Source: Neorhizobium vignae | GTDB taxonomy: Bacteria; Pseudomonadota; Alphaproteobacteria; Rhizobiales; Rhizobiaceae | Assembly (NCBI RefSeq): GCF_000732195.1 | Contig: NZ_JNNU01000002.1 | Span: forward strand, 868,001-932,000 | Length of the DNA: 64,000 nt | Direction: 5' to 3' | Shown here: piece by piece, positions 48,713 through 58,176 of the stretch | How the letters are laid out: every line of letters begins with the position of its first letter | Position numbering within the stretch: position 1 is the stretch's first letter | Program-made: the position numbers and the translations under genes | The notes under the pieces: generated by a model | The model's database searches: none | What the model was told of the DNA's origin: nothing | The model's input: only the letters and a program-made list of their open reading frames with translations

Positions 48713-51049
48713 TCAGCGAGGCGCCGAGGCGGAGCCTTCCTTGTAATATGAGACGTAGCTGCTGTGCAGCCGCTCCGGCGAGCCCGGATCGGCATAGCGA
48801 TGCAACTCCGACATTTCCGTCTTGTTGAGGATCACGCCCACCGTTTTCGAAGCGATCTGCGGTTCGGACCGGATGATCGACTGCACCGCCTTCGCAGGGG
48901 TCACGCCCCACTCGGTGACGAAGACGAAACCGTCGACATAGGGCTCGAAGGCCTTGGCATCGATTACCGGCAGGAGCGGGGCCAGATCGACGACGATGAC
49001 GTCGAACGTATCCTTGATGCTTTCGAGGAAATGGCTCATGCCCGAAGAAGCGAGGAGTTCGCTCGTATGGGCGAGCTGCTTGCTGCGCGTCGTCATCGGC
49101 AGAATCGTCAGGCGCGACCGGCGGTCGACACGTGCGGCATTGGTCCATGGCGTCTGCTGGAGCACCACTTCGACCAGCCCGACTTCCGGCTCCGAGGCCA
49201 GCATGCGGCTGAGACCCGGATTGCGCAGGTCGGCGTCGATCACCAGCGTGCGAACGCCCGTCGAGGCGATCAGCCCGGCGAAATTGGCCGCGACCATGGA
49301 TTTCCCTTCGCCCGGCAGGCAGGAGACCACGCCGATCACCCGGCACTTCCGATCCTGCAGCATGATATCGCATGCAAGCTTGGCATTACGCAGCGTCTCG
49401 GCAAACTGGGACCGCGGCGCCTCGACCGCCACCCGCATCAATCGCCGGAACGAGATCGGGTTGCCGGGAGGTGCTCCCGCCGCTTCGGCTTCGGTTGTTG
49501 CCGGCGGCGGCGTTTCCTCCGCACTGGCGCCGCTGACCATCGGCAGGTAGCCGAGGAAGCGAAGGCCCAGTTTCTCCTGCACATCGTCGCCCGTCCGGAA
49601 GAACCGCTCGCGGAATTCCAGGAGCGTCGCCGCCGCACCGCCGATCAGCAGGCCGAGCACGATGGAAAGCGCCATGGTCAGCGTCTTGCGCGGGCTGGAG
49701 GGGGCCGTCGGCAGACCGGCGTCGGAGATCACGCGGGCCTTGGCGATCGGGAAGGATTGCCGCTGCGTCGCTTCCTCGAAGCGCCCAAGATAGGATTCGT
49801 AGAGCGTCTTCAGCGCCGCCGCCTTCTGCTCCAGTTCGCGCAGCTGGACCATCGAGACATTCGCTTCCGAATTGCGGCCCGCAACCCGGTCGATACTCTC
49901 ACGCAGCGATTTTTCGCGCGAACTCGCCACTTCGAATATGTTGCGGAAGCTGCCGGTCAATTGCTGCAACTCGCGGTAAATCTGCTGCGCGAGTTCGCTC
50001 TTTTCCGCCTTGAGCGCGACCGCCTGGGGATGGTTGGCGCCGAATTGCTGGATGATGCCCTGCTCGCGGTCGGAAATGTTGATGTAACGCTTCCGGAGGT
50101 CCTGAATGACCGTGTTGTCGGTATCGCGAGCCGAAATGACGGCATTCTGAACGGCTGCGTCAGGCCCCTTGTCGATGATCGCCTGATATTGACTATAGCG
50201 TGCCGAAGCGGTTGCTGCATCGGCCTGCGCCACGATCAGCTGGCTGTTGAGATCCGACAGCTGCTGGGTCGAGAGGAGTTCGCCGCGCGGCGAAACCAGA
50301 CCGTGCTGGGTCTTGAATTGCTCAACGGCAAGCGAGGCCTGCTGCGAGCGGGTGTTGAGATCGTTCAGGCGCTCCTGCAGCCAGAGCGAAGCCCGCTCCG
50401 TCGCATCGAAATTGGCGTTGAGCTGTTCGGTGAGGTAGGATTCCGCATAGGTCCGCGTGATCATCGCGGCAAGCTGCGGATCCGGCGAACGAACGGACAG
50501 TGCGATCACCGAGCTGCGGCCGACACGCTCCACGGTCAGCGATTGCTGCAGGACGGCCGCCGCCTTTTCGCGGCGGCCCATCCGGATATTCTCCTCGGAA
50601 GACGGCGGGCCGCCGGGTGTCAGAAGCGCGACGATGCTGCGGACGGCGCCCTTGGCGAGATCGACCGGCGACTGCGGCGGATTGACGACCGTCTCGTTCT
50701 GATCGAGCTTGGCCTTGTCTACCACCCTCACCGCCAATGCCTTGGATTTGAGGATCTCGACTGCGCTCGACATGCGGTTGTCGATCTGTTGGGCCGTCTG
50801 GCTGTCCTGCGGGTCGTCAGCATAACGGGAAAGGTTCTCGTCGATGAGGATCTGCGTCAGGGCGGTGTAGATCGGCTGCGCCATCACCAGGTAGAGCCCG
50901 GCAAGGGCAACGGTGGCGATGAGGCAGACGACGACGATGCCCGAACGGCGGATCGCAGCCGCCCAGAGCTTATCGAGATCGATGAACGTGTCGTTATCCC
51001 GCGTTTCGCTCGGGAATATCGTTCTCGGTCGGAAGTTTACCTGATCCAT
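48713..51049 (-). CDS. exoP: Exopolysaccharide chain-length/export protein with BY-kinase domain (ExoP)
   Basis: A 778-residue Wzz/BY-kinase fusion. A first membrane helix (SGIVVVCLIATVALAGLYLV, about 35-55) precedes a long periplasmic coiled-coil region to about 470 and a second helix (LTMALSIVLGLLIGGAAATLL). The cytoplasmic kinase has Walker A SCLPGEGKSMVAANFA, Walker A' VIDADLRNPG and a Tyr-rich C-terminus (SYVSYYKEG) for autophosphorylation. It controls polymer length and export of succinoglycan. It lies downstream of exoN, separated by a 74-base gap with a strong hairpin, and ends at a terminator. Confidence 0.95.
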   Translation of the reverse strand: MDQVNFRPRTIFPSETRDNDTFIDLDKLWAAAIRRSGIVVVCLIATVALAGLYLVMAQPIYTALTQILIDENLSRYADDPQDSQTAQQIDNRMSSAVEILKSKALAVRVVDKAKLDQNETVVNPPQSPVDLAKGAVRSIVALLTPGGPPSSEENIRMGRREKAAAVLQQSLTVERVGRSSVIALSVRSPDPQLAAMITRTYAESYLTEQLNANFDATERASLWLQERLNDLNTRSQQASLAVEQFKTQHGLVSPRGELLSTQQLSDLNSQLIVAQADAATASARYSQYQAIIDKGPDAAVQNAVISARDTDNTVIQDLRKRYINISDREQGIIQQFGANHPQAVALKAEKSELAQQIYRELQQLTGSFRNIFEVASSREKSLRESIDRVAGRNSEANVSMVQLRELEQKAAALKTLYESYLGRFEEATQRQSFPIAKARVISDAGLPTAPSSPRKTLTMALSIVLGLLIGGAAATLLEFRERFFRTGDDVQEKLGLRFLGYLPMVSGASAEETPPPATTEAEAAGAPPGNPISFRRLMRVAVEAPRSQFAETLRNAKLACDIMLQDRKCRVIGVVSCLPGEGKSMVAANFAGLIASTGVRTLVIDADLRNPGLSRMLASEPEVGLVEVVLQQTPWTNAARVDRRSRLTILPMTTRSKQLAHTSELLASSGMSHFLESIKDTFDVIVVDLAPLLPVIDAKAFEPYVDGFVFVTEWGVTPAKAVQSIIRSEPQIASKTVGVILNKTEMSELHRYADPGSPERLHSSYVSYYKEGSASAPR

Positions 51050-51075
51050 AGGACCCGCTTTCTGGAGCTTTGGGG

Positions 51076-51103
51076 GACGGATGGCGGATTGCCGCCATCC
51101 GTC
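51076..51103 (-). other. Strong hairpin between exoN and exoP
   Basis: GACGGATGGCGG (51076-51087) and CCGCCATCCGTC (51092-51103) form a perfect 12-bp stem with an ATTG loop in the exoN-exoP gap. Without a T-tract after it on the minus strand it may be an mRNA stability or processing element rather than a full terminator; it could lower exoP expression relative to exoHKLAMON. Confidence 0.6.
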
Positions 51104-51123
51104 TCGTATGACTTGAATACGCG

Positions 51124-52023
51124 TCAGGCGGCTTTGACCCGCGTTTCGTGCGACATCATCAGTTGCTTGATGGAGGCGTAAATCTCGGCCCCCATATCCT
51201 GACGCAGCATTGCGAAAGCGACATTTGCTTCGATAAAGCCGCGCTTGCTGCCGCAGTCAAATGTGCGTCCCTGATAGGGATGCGCATGGAACGGCTGGAC
51301 CTGCGCAAGCTTGTGCATGCTGTCCGTCAGCTGAATTTCGTTGCCGGCGCCGCGTTCCTGCCGGGCAAGCAATTCGAAGATTTCCGGCTGCAGAATATAA
51401 CGCCCATTCAGGTAATAATTGGACGGTGCCTCGGCAGGTTTCGGTTTTTCGACCATCTCCGTCACCTCGAAACCATGCGATACGCTGTGGCCGACACCTA
51501 CGATACCATAACTCGACGTCTCTTCCGGCGCACATTCCTCGACCGCAAAGACATTGCCGCCGACTTCTTCATAAAGCTCCATCAGTCCGGCCATGCAGCC
51601 CTGCGGACCGTAGGAAACCATGTCGGGCAGAAGCAGCGCGAACGGTTCGTTACCGACCAGTTCGCGGGCGCACCAGACCGCATGGCCAAGGCCGAGCGGC
51701 ACCTGCTGGCGCGTATAGCTGACGGTGCCGGCAACCGGCAGCATCTTTTCGAGCTGGGTAACCTGGACCGTCTTGCCCGAGCGGGTCAGCGTCGCGACGA
51801 GCTCCGGCGCGCTGTCGAAATAGTCCTCGATCGCGGTTTTGTTGCGACTGGTCACGAAAATGATGTTCTCGATTCCCGCCTGCATGGCTTCGTCGACCGC
51901 ATATTGAACGACGGGTCGATCGACGATCGTCAACATTTCCTTCGGCATGGCCTTGGTGGCCGGCAGGAACCGAGTGCCATTGCCTGCGACGGGTATCACC
52001 GCCTTTCGAACTGGTCTTTTCAT
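51124..52023 (-). CDS. exoN: UTP--glucose-1-phosphate uridylyltransferase
   Basis: A 299-residue GalU-type nucleotidyltransferase: [23 protein letters not shown] at the N-terminus (NTP binding), [24 protein letters not shown] and [10 protein letters not shown]. It makes UDP-glucose for succinoglycan. The start at 52023 overlaps the exoO stop as ATGA and is 6 bases after GAAGGA; ATG 52029 is possible. Being in the exo operon favours ExoN over a housekeeping GalU. Confidence 0.94.
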   Translation of the reverse strand: MKRPVRKAVIPVAGNGTRFLPATKAMPKEMLTIVDRPVVQYAVDEAMQAGIENIIFVTSRNKTAIEDYFDSAPELVATLTRSGKTVQVTQLEKMLPVAGTVSYTRQQVPLGLGHAVWCARELVGNEPFALLLPDMVSYGPQGCMAGLMELYEEVGGNVFAVEECAPEETSSYGIVGVGHSVSHGFEVTEMVEKPKPAEAPSNYYLNGRYILQPEIFELLARQERGAGNEIQLTDSMHKLAQVQPFHAHPYQGRTFDCGSKRGFIEANVAFAMLRQDMGAEIYASIKQLMMSHETRVKAA

Positions 52024-53045
52024 GTCCATTCCTTCGTCCTTTCTGAGGGCGCCCCCGCCCTATTGATCGGATTTTCAGTTGACGTCGGCCGTTTCACCAG
52101 TCGACGCATGCGAACGGCGATCGGCATGCGCAGAAGTCGGAGCGCACGTGGGTTCTCGATTGCCGTTTTCAGGAAGCCGCCGACGGAACCCTTCTTGATT
52201 TCGTCGACGAGCGTGAGAAATGAACCCGCTTCGAGGATGCTGCGGGTGCGCCTGCGCTGGGCAGCCGAGGCTTTGGCATCCAGCTTGTAGCGGGAGAGAA
52301 AAACGCGGTCGGAGGCGAGCATCGCGTCCAGATGGCTCTGCTCCAGGACGCGCGAGATCGAGTCCTGGCGCAGGTGATAGACATATCCGATCTCGGGCAC
52401 GATCGCGCACCGCGCACCGCTCGCCAGAGCAGAAGCAAGCAGCAGATAGTCCTCGCCCACCCGCAGCGCCTCGTCGAAACGCAGCCCGTGCTCAACGAGA
52501 AACGCGCGGTCGAAGATCGGCTTCATGTAACCGAAGTTGAAGGTCGATTGGAAAATCACGTTCGAGCCGATGAAATCGGCAAGCGTCAGCATCGACCGCT
52601 GCCTGAGCGCCTCTTTGGAAAACATCGCATGGGGCTCCCCGTGGTCGAACGGGATGACGTCGAGATTGTCGACGACGATCTGTGCCTGCGCATCCTCGGC
52701 CCGCTTCAGCATGGTCAACAGCCTGACGGGATAAACCGTGTCGTCGGAATCGAGAATGGCGACCCAACGGCCCCTCGCCGCAGCAAGTCCGGCGTTTCGG
52801 GCCGCAGCCGGCCCGCCGTTCACCGCCTGGGCGATCAGCCTGACCCGTTGATCGGAATAGCCTTGGGCGATTGCCCGCGTCCGGTCCGTCGAGCAATCGT
52901 CGACGACGATCACTTCCAGCGTTACGCCCATCTGCGCAAGCGCACTGTCGATGGCACGCGCGAGCGTCTCCTCGGCATTGTAAGCCGCAATTACAAAGCT
53001 CACGTCGGGCTGGAAATCCGGGGCCTGCATATCGTGCATCGTCAT
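52020..53045 (-). CDS. exoO: Succinoglycan glucosyltransferase ExoO (GT2)
   Basis: A 341-residue family 2 glycosyltransferase with a GT-A fold: [59 protein letters not shown] (DxD-type metal site) and a later GEDYLLL. Position between exoM (4-base ATGA overlap) and exoN (4-base overlap) matches exoO in S. meliloti, where it adds a side-chain beta-1,6-glucose. It acts at the inner face of the membrane on the lipid-linked repeat unit. Confidence 0.88.
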   Translation of the reverse strand: MTMHDMQAPDFQPDVSFVIAAYNAEETLARAIDSALAQMGVTLEVIVVDDCSTDRTRAIAQGYSDQRVRLIAQAVNGGPAAARNAGLAAARGRWVAILDSDDTVYPVRLLTMLKRAEDAQAQIVVDNLDVIPFDHGEPHAMFSKEALRQRSMLTLADFIGSNVIFQSTFNFGYMKPIFDRAFLVEHGLRFDEALRVGEDYLLLASALASGARCAIVPEIGYVYHLRQDSISRVLEQSHLDAMLASDRVFLSRYKLDAKASAAQRRRTRSILEAGSFLTLVDEIKKGSVGGFLKTAIENPRALRLLRMPIAVRMRRLVKRPTSTENPINRAGAPSERTKEWT

Positions 53046-53971
53046 GTGGCTTCGGCGGCTCCGTATTGGCGGATCTCGCGGATGCCGAGCGTGCCCGTGA
53101 CCGCGCCGGCATGGAGTGCCGCACGAAGAGCGTAGCGCGCACGGGTGACCGGCGAGGGAATGGTTGCCGCCGTCACTGCCAGGCAGTAACCGAGCTTCAG
53201 CGCAGCAAGCGCGGTCTGCTTGATCCGGCCGAGGCCGGAATTCTTTGTCGCAAGGATGCGCCCATGCGTCTGCCCGGAACGGAACCTGCGCTTGGCGAGC
53301 CAGGAAAAGCTTGCCCGGTTTTCAGGAACCAGTTCCTCGACCATTGCATCCGATGCAAATTCGATCCGCCCGCCCGCATCCGTCAAGGCGGTGAAGAAAT
53401 GCGTATCCTCGCCGCCGCTCTGGCCGAGCGAGAGCGCGAACCTGCGGCCCGCAACGACCGGCGAACGCATGTGGAGAAGGGTATTGCAGGTATAACCCGT
53501 TCTGATCTGCCCGCCGACCCAGACGGGCATGGTCGAATGAAAATCGCCCTTGCGCATCCAGTCGGCGCTTTGGGTTCCATAGACTGCCCTCACCGGCCCG
53601 AGAACCGTATCGGCTCCGGTCAGTCTCGCCGTCGATACGAGCCCGACCAGCCATTCCGGCTCCGCCGTCTCGTCGTCGTCGATGAAGGCGAGGTAGTCCG
53701 CATCGCTTTCGGCGAGGCAGGCATTGCGGGCAATCGAGATGTTCGACTTCGGGCAATGGACATAGCGGATCGGGAACGGCGAACGCTCCCGCAAACCATC
53801 CACCAGCCCGCTTGCGCTCGGGCTCGCATCGTTGTCGGCAACGATCAGGCGCAGTTCCGCGCCCGCCGGGACGGCAATCTCGAAGAGCGAGATCAGCGTC
53901 TCCACGAGTTCCGGGCGTCGGTAGGTGCAGATACCGATATCGATGCGGAACGGCCTTTCCTCTGCCGCCAT
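53042..53971 (-). CDS. exoM: Succinoglycan glucosyltransferase ExoM (GT2)
   Basis: A 309-residue GT2 enzyme: IDIGICTYRRPELVETL, LIVADNDASPSA, NISIARNACLAESDADYLAFIDDDE (metal-binding IDDDE) and SGGEDTHFF. Known ExoM adds the fourth sugar (beta-1,4-glucose) of the octasaccharide. ATG 53971 overlaps the exoA stop by one base (TGATG). Longer upstream starts only overlap exoA in another frame. Confidence 0.9.
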   Translation of the reverse strand: MAAEERPFRIDIGICTYRRPELVETLISLFEIAVPAGAELRLIVADNDASPSASGLVDGLRERSPFPIRYVHCPKSNISIARNACLAESDADYLAFIDDDETAEPEWLVGLVSTARLTGADTVLGPVRAVYGTQSADWMRKGDFHSTMPVWVGGQIRTGYTCNTLLHMRSPVVAGRRFALSLGQSGGEDTHFFTALTDAGGRIEFASDAMVEELVPENRASFSWLAKRRFRSGQTHGRILATKNSGLGRIKQTALAALKLGYCLAVTAATIPSPVTRARYALRAALHAGAVTGTLGIREIRQYGAAEAT

Positions 53972-54981
53972 CAAGCGATCCTCCGTCGTCGGATGCTGAT
54001 CAGTTCCAGCCAGAAGCCGGCCGACCAGGCGAAATGCATGATCATCGCCGAGAGCGAGGCGAGCGGGCCGTAGGGGTTGTTCTGACCCACGGCCAGCCAG
54101 AAACCGTAGCCGATGCAGGCGGCGGCCCAGATGACCATCGGTATGGCCGCCCACCAATAGAGAAGCGCAAGCAACGCCCCGACAACGACGGGCGCCACCG
54201 CGAGCGGGATCGCCTGCCTGAGCTTCGGGATCGAGCGATGTTTGATCAGGTTCCTCGCCCGGCCGCGGCCATAGGCGAGATATTGCCGGAACAGCGCCGG
54301 AGCACTCGAACGCGGATAATAGGTCATGTAGGTCTTAGCGGTCATCCAGATGCGGAAGGCATCGGCGCGCAGCCGGAAATCCAGCTCGGCGTCCTCGTTA
54401 TGGCTGAAGCTATCGTCATATCCGCCGACCGCCCGGAAGGCTTCGATCCGCATCAGCGCATGGTGGCCGTGATCGACCCATTCGCCGCCACCACCGGCGC
54501 GATGTTTCGATCCGCCGTTTCCGAGCTTGGAATTCTGCGCCACCGCGGTCGCCTTCTGGAAAGCGCCGAAGCCGACCGTCTCCATGCCGACCACCACGGA
54601 ATCGGCATCCATGTCGATCGCCTCCTGCAGAAGCGTGCGGCAGTAGTCTTCCGGGTAGTCCCCATGCGCATCGATGCGGATGAGAAAGTCCCGGCCCTCG
54701 CCGAACCGATCGACGGCGAGGTTGATGCCAGCGCTCTGGATGCGCTTGGGATTGTCGAGCAAGACGACGTCCCGGATCTCCGGGATGAGGCTCTGGACGA
54801 TCTCCGGCGTGCCATCCTGGCTGCCGCCGTCGGCAACGACGATCAGCATGTCCATGTCGCCGCGCTGATCATTCAGCTTGTGCAACAGCGGCGCGATCGT
54901 CGCCGCTTCGTTGAGGCACGGGATCACCAGAAGCGTCCGGATATCGGACATCTGGGCATTGGAGTGAGAACGCGAAACCAT
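53971..54981 (-). CDS. exoA: Succinoglycan glucosyltransferase ExoA (GT2)
   Basis: A 336-residue GT2 protein with LLVIPCLNEAATIAPLL, IVVADGGSQDGTPEIVQ, IRIDAHGDYPEDY (metal site) and SHNEDAELDFRLR. Two membrane helices near the C-terminus (AVAPVVVGALLALLYWW and MVIWAAACIGYGFWLAV) anchor it. In S. meliloti ExoA adds the second sugar (beta-1,3-glucose) to galactosyl-lipid. The ATG follows a GGTGGAG site, 8 bases after the exoL stop. Confidence 0.93.
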   Translation of the reverse strand: MVSRSHSNAQMSDIRTLLVIPCLNEAATIAPLLHKLNDQRGDMDMLIVVADGGSQDGTPEIVQSLIPEIRDVVLLDNPKRIQSAGINLAVDRFGEGRDFLIRIDAHGDYPEDYCRTLLQEAIDMDADSVVVGMETVGFGAFQKATAVAQNSKLGNGGSKHRAGGGGEWVDHGHHALMRIEAFRAVGGYDDSFSHNEDAELDFRLRADAFRIWMTAKTYMTYYPRSSAPALFRQYLAYGRGRARNLIKHRSIPKLRQAIPLAVAPVVVGALLALLYWWAAIPMVIWAAACIGYGFWLAVGQNNPYGPLASLSAMIMHFAWSAGFWLELISIRRRRIA

Positions 54982-54989
54982 ACTCCACC

Positions 54990-56198
54990 TCACGTTTGCA
55001 CGGTCGAAACGGCCGGCAGGTCTGCCGGCGACGAAACGTTGGGATGTAAGGCCGCGAGCCGCGAGACAAGCGCGCGGCAATCCGCCGGCCCGGTCACCCA
55101 CTGGCTGCGCTCCACGGCGGCAAGCCGGGAAAAAAGGTCAAGGTAACGCGCGTCCGTCATCTCGTTGAACAGCGCTTCGAGGGTTTCTGCCGTCACCTGA
55201 TTGCGCACCAGGCCGATGCCGCGCTTGCCGATGAAGCGGCCGGTCTCGGTGCCTGCCAGCGCGATCGGAACCGCGCCGTGCAGCCCGCCTTCATAGAGCC
55301 GGTTCGGCAGCAGCCAGCTGGAATTCAGCCCTTCCTCGAAGAAATCGATCGCCCAGGTGAACTGCACGTCGCCATAGATCGCAGAAAGATCCTCGGGATT
55401 GCGGTAGGCACCGTGGAACTCGACATGCGGGGCGGCAGCAACTTTCGCATCGAAATCGTCGAACTCGCTGTAAGCCGGGCGGCCGCGCAACACGATCTCG
55501 ACCTTTCCGTCCATGCGGGCCGCGAAGTCGATCAGCATATCGAGCGACTTGCGGCAGCGGATCGCGCCAAACCAGCCGATCCGCCAGGGCCTCCCCGGCT
55601 CTGGGGGGCGGGGCTGGAGCGGCCCGGAAACCAGTTCCGGATCGAGGGCAAGCACCTTGTTTTCCAGAAGCAGAACCGGCAGGTCGAGGCCGGAACGCGG
55701 CTTGAAGAAATTTTCCACGAAAGCCGGGGAGCTGGTGATCAGCAGGCTGGCGCCGCGGCCGAAAAACAGCTGCGCCTGGCGCATCAGGCGGCCCTTCATT
55801 CCCTCGTCGAGAAGCAGGCGGTGAATATCGAGGCATTCGTAGACGACGGGAACCTGGCGGCTGAACATGGACGCGGCGCGTCCGGCAAGCGCCAGCGTCT
55901 CCAGATTACGGGCGATGATGACGTCGGGGACGGCGATATCAGCCAGGGTCCGCTTGAGCCTCATGCGGGCGGCAAGAACTGCTCCGATACGCTGCGCAAA
56001 CCGCCCGTCCGCGGTCTGCCCGAGTGAAACGGTCGTCACATCCCGCTCGTCGGCAAGCACGTTCGAGCCGCGCTCGAAGCCCGCGACGGTGACGGCCGCA
56101 CCGCCGGCCTTCAAGGTCAGCACCCGCCGCCGTATGGCCGCGTCGGCCATGTCATGCGCGAGATAGAGAACGTTCAATGTCAAATCGTCCAACTCCAT
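54990..56198 (-). CDS. exoL: Succinoglycan glycosyltransferase ExoL
   Basis: A 402-residue protein with a GT-B-like layout: LNVLYLAHDMADAAIRRRV at the N-terminus, VPDVIIARNLETLALA, VVYECLDIHRLLLDEG, a central WRIGWFGAIRCRKSL and a C-terminal SSWLLPNRLYEGGLHG nucleotide-sugar region. ExoL is reported to add the third sugar of the repeat unit. Gene order exoA-exoL-exoK supports the name. Confidence 0.9.
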   Translation of the reverse strand: MELDDLTLNVLYLAHDMADAAIRRRVLTLKAGGAAVTVAGFERGSNVLADERDVTTVSLGQTADGRFAQRIGAVLAARMRLKRTLADIAVPDVIIARNLETLALAGRAASMFSRQVPVVYECLDIHRLLLDEGMKGRLMRQAQLFFGRGASLLITSSPAFVENFFKPRSGLDLPVLLLENKVLALDPELVSGPLQPRPPEPGRPWRIGWFGAIRCRKSLDMLIDFAARMDGKVEIVLRGRPAYSEFDDFDAKVAAAPHVEFHGAYRNPEDLSAIYGDVQFTWAIDFFEEGLNSSWLLPNRLYEGGLHGAVPIALAGTETGRFIGKRGIGLVRNQVTAETLEALFNEMTDARYLDLFSRLAAVERSQWVTGPADCRALVSRLAALHPNVSSPADLPAVSTVQT

Positions 56199-56218
56199 TG
56201 TCGAGCCGCCCGGGCGGT

Positions 56219-57016
56219 TCAGCCGAGCGTGCAGAGCACGGATTCAGGAAAGCGGCATTTCTCGCCGATCGCGGTAAAGGAGATCCGGTCCACGGTCATC
56301 GAGGTCGGCTGGGTGTAGGAGAATGCGCCCATCCACTGTTTGAGCGTGTCGGTTCCCCATAGGCTGAGAAAGATCTTCTGGGGGTTTTGCGGGATCTTCG
56401 TCTTGTCCGTCACTTCATGGACGAGCTTGCCGTTCACGAAGTAGCGGAGGCGGCTCTCCTCCCAGATGAAGGCATAGTCGTTGAAGCCCTGGTCCGCGCC
56501 GCCCGCGACCGGCACGAGCTTCTCGTTGTTGCCCTTCGCGGAAACATACTGATTGAGCTGGACCTGGCCGGTATTCTTGCCGAGCACTTCGAAGTCGATC
56601 TCGTCATGCGGTTTCTTGTCGGTCGGGCCGATATAGGTGAAGAACGCCGAATTGAGCCCTGAGCCCGTCGCGGATTTCATGCGCACCTCGTAGGTCCCAT
56701 ACCCAAAGCGCGCCCTGGTCTGGATTTCACCGCATGCGAAGTCGCGATCGCCGGTCTTGTCTCCGGTGAAGCTGAGCTGCAGCGCGCCGCCCTCGACCTT
56801 CACCTGCTTCTTCGACCAGGTGCAGTTCTGGTGCTTGCCGTTGTTCCAGCCGTCCGAGACGTACCAGATGGAACGATCGAGGCTATCGAAGTTCTCCACG
56901 AAGGACTGACCCGCAGCACCCTGTTGGGCGTATGCTGCGGGAGAGAGGAGTCCAGACACCGCGGCAGCGATGATAACCTGGCAGGTTAGTTGAATCTGTC
57001 TGGCCTTGGCCGTCAT
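56219..57016 (-). CDS. exoK: Endo-1,3-1,4-beta-glycanase ExoK (GH16)
   Basis: A 265-residue GH16 enzyme. A Sec signal peptide (QVIIAAAVSGLLSPAAYAQQ) shows export. The catalytic motif is HDEIDFEVLG (E-x-D-x-E pattern, nucleophile and acid/base Glu). It cuts nascent succinoglycan to low-molecular-mass forms outside the cell, as ExoK does with ExsH in S. meliloti. It lies between exoH (23 bases) and exoL (20 bases) in the operon. Confidence 0.95.
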   Translation of the reverse strand: MTAKARQIQLTCQVIIAAAVSGLLSPAAYAQQGAAGQSFVENFDSLDRSIWYVSDGWNNGKHQNCTWSKKQVKVEGGALQLSFTGDKTGDRDFACGEIQTRARFGYGTYEVRMKSATGSGLNSAFFTYIGPTDKKPHDEIDFEVLGKNTGQVQLNQYVSAKGNNEKLVPVAGGADQGFNDYAFIWEESRLRYFVNGKLVHEVTDKTKIPQNPQKIFLSLWGTDTLKQWMGAFSYTQPTSMTVDRISFTAIGEKCRFPESVLCTLG

Positions 57017-57039
57017 GTTTCACCTATGCTGTTGCGTCA

Positions 57040-58176
57040 TTAAGGGTTCGCCGGGATGGTTTGCCTGGCGGGTGAGTGGGACTTGGCGGCCGCCGAAAGC
57101 TTGGCCTTGCGACCGCGGCTGCCCGTCAACACCTCGTACAGACCGCGCATTCTGCGCGAGAAGAGACGATTGCTGACAAGAAGAATGAGGAAGCTTCCGC
57201 CGACCGCGGCCGCATAGAAGACGGGATAAAGGGCATCCCCTGCCACCCGGTTCCACACCATCCACATCACGACGAGCAGCGGGTAGTGGGCGCAGAACAT
57301 CCAGAAGCTCAGGCTTCCGGTGGCTGCAAGCCGCTGGCCGACCCAGGAACGGATGACGATCGCCGACATCAGCCAGAAGCCGCCGGCGCCGACAATCGAA
57401 AGCGCACTGCGCGCCATGTCGAGAGGCCAGGGGAAATCCGGGCCGGTCCAGTAGAGGCCGATGGACAGCAGCACGGCAGCGGCAAGCATCGCAGCCGTAC
57501 CCAGCACCGCATACCGGTCCGCAACCTTGAGATCCACCCGGTTGAGCGCCAGGAAGATGCCGAGGGTGAAGCTGAACAGGATCGATTTCTTCAGGACGAT
57601 GCCGAGCATCAACGCGGGCGTGATCGCCAGCAGGAACAGCACGCCAAGCGTCACCGCCGGAAAGCGCCGCACCGACATGGCAAGGATCGGCGACAGGATG
57701 ATGCAGACGATCAGGTCGCGAAGAAAGTAGAGAGGAATATTGATCGGCAACCCTTCCGTGGCCAGTGCATTGCTCAAGAAATCCCGCGTCGAAAGGTTCC
57801 AGAGATCAGGGAAATACCCAAACCCGATTCCCATGGGCTGGACGACGAGCACGGCTGCAAGCAGACCGAGGTTCCATAATAGAAAAGGCACCAGGACAGT
57901 CCTTGCCTTGGAGCGAAGCGTCTTGGCATAGTCGAACGCCTCCCAGCCACGCTGGAACAGCAGGTAGCCGGAAATCGCGCTGAGGCACGGCACGCCGATA
58001 CGGAAAAGGCTATCCCCGAGGAAAACCCTGAACCAATCGAACAGACCATTCAGCCCCAGGAAGGGGCTGGTCGCGGGATCGTGCGGCACGTGGACGAAAA
58101 GTATGCCGGAGATCAGCAGGATACGCATCAGATTGATACGGGAGGATATGTTTGGATCGAGAGTCAAACGAGTCAC
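57040..58176 (-). CDS. exoH: Succinoglycan succinyltransferase ExoH (acyltransferase family 3)
   Basis: A 378-residue integral membrane protein of the acyltransferase 3 family, with about ten helices starting at LMRILLISGILFVHVPHD; the H in FVHV is the conserved catalytic-region His. ExoH adds the succinyl group needed for symbiotic activity and for cleavage by ExoK. The start is GTG 58176, with a poor ribosome site. It is the first gene of the minus-strand exoHKLAMON(P) series, so the operon promoter lies in the gap at 58177-59004. Confidence 0.92.
   Translation of the reverse strand: MTRLTLDPNISSRINLMRILLISGILFVHVPHDPATSPFLGLNGLFDWFRVFLGDSLFRIGVPCLSAISGYLLFQRGWEAFDYAKTLRSKARTVLVPFLLWNLGLLAAVLVVQPMGIGFGYFPDLWNLSTRDFLSNALATEGLPINIPLYFLRDLIVCIILSPILAMSVRRFPAVTLGVLFLLAITPALMLGIVLKKSILFSFTLGIFLALNRVDLKVADRYAVLGTAAMLAAAVLLSIGLYWTGPDFPWPLDMARSALSIVGAGGFWLMSAIVIRSWVGQRLAATGSLSFWMFCAHYPLLVVMWMVWNRVAGDALYPVFYAAAVGGSFLILLVSNRLFSRRMRGLYEVLTGSRGRKAKLSAAAKSHSPARQTIPANP

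Noticed and set aside
51124..52023. Housekeeping galU
   Set aside because: It lies within a translationally coupled exo operon (ATGA overlap with exoO), which favours exoN.
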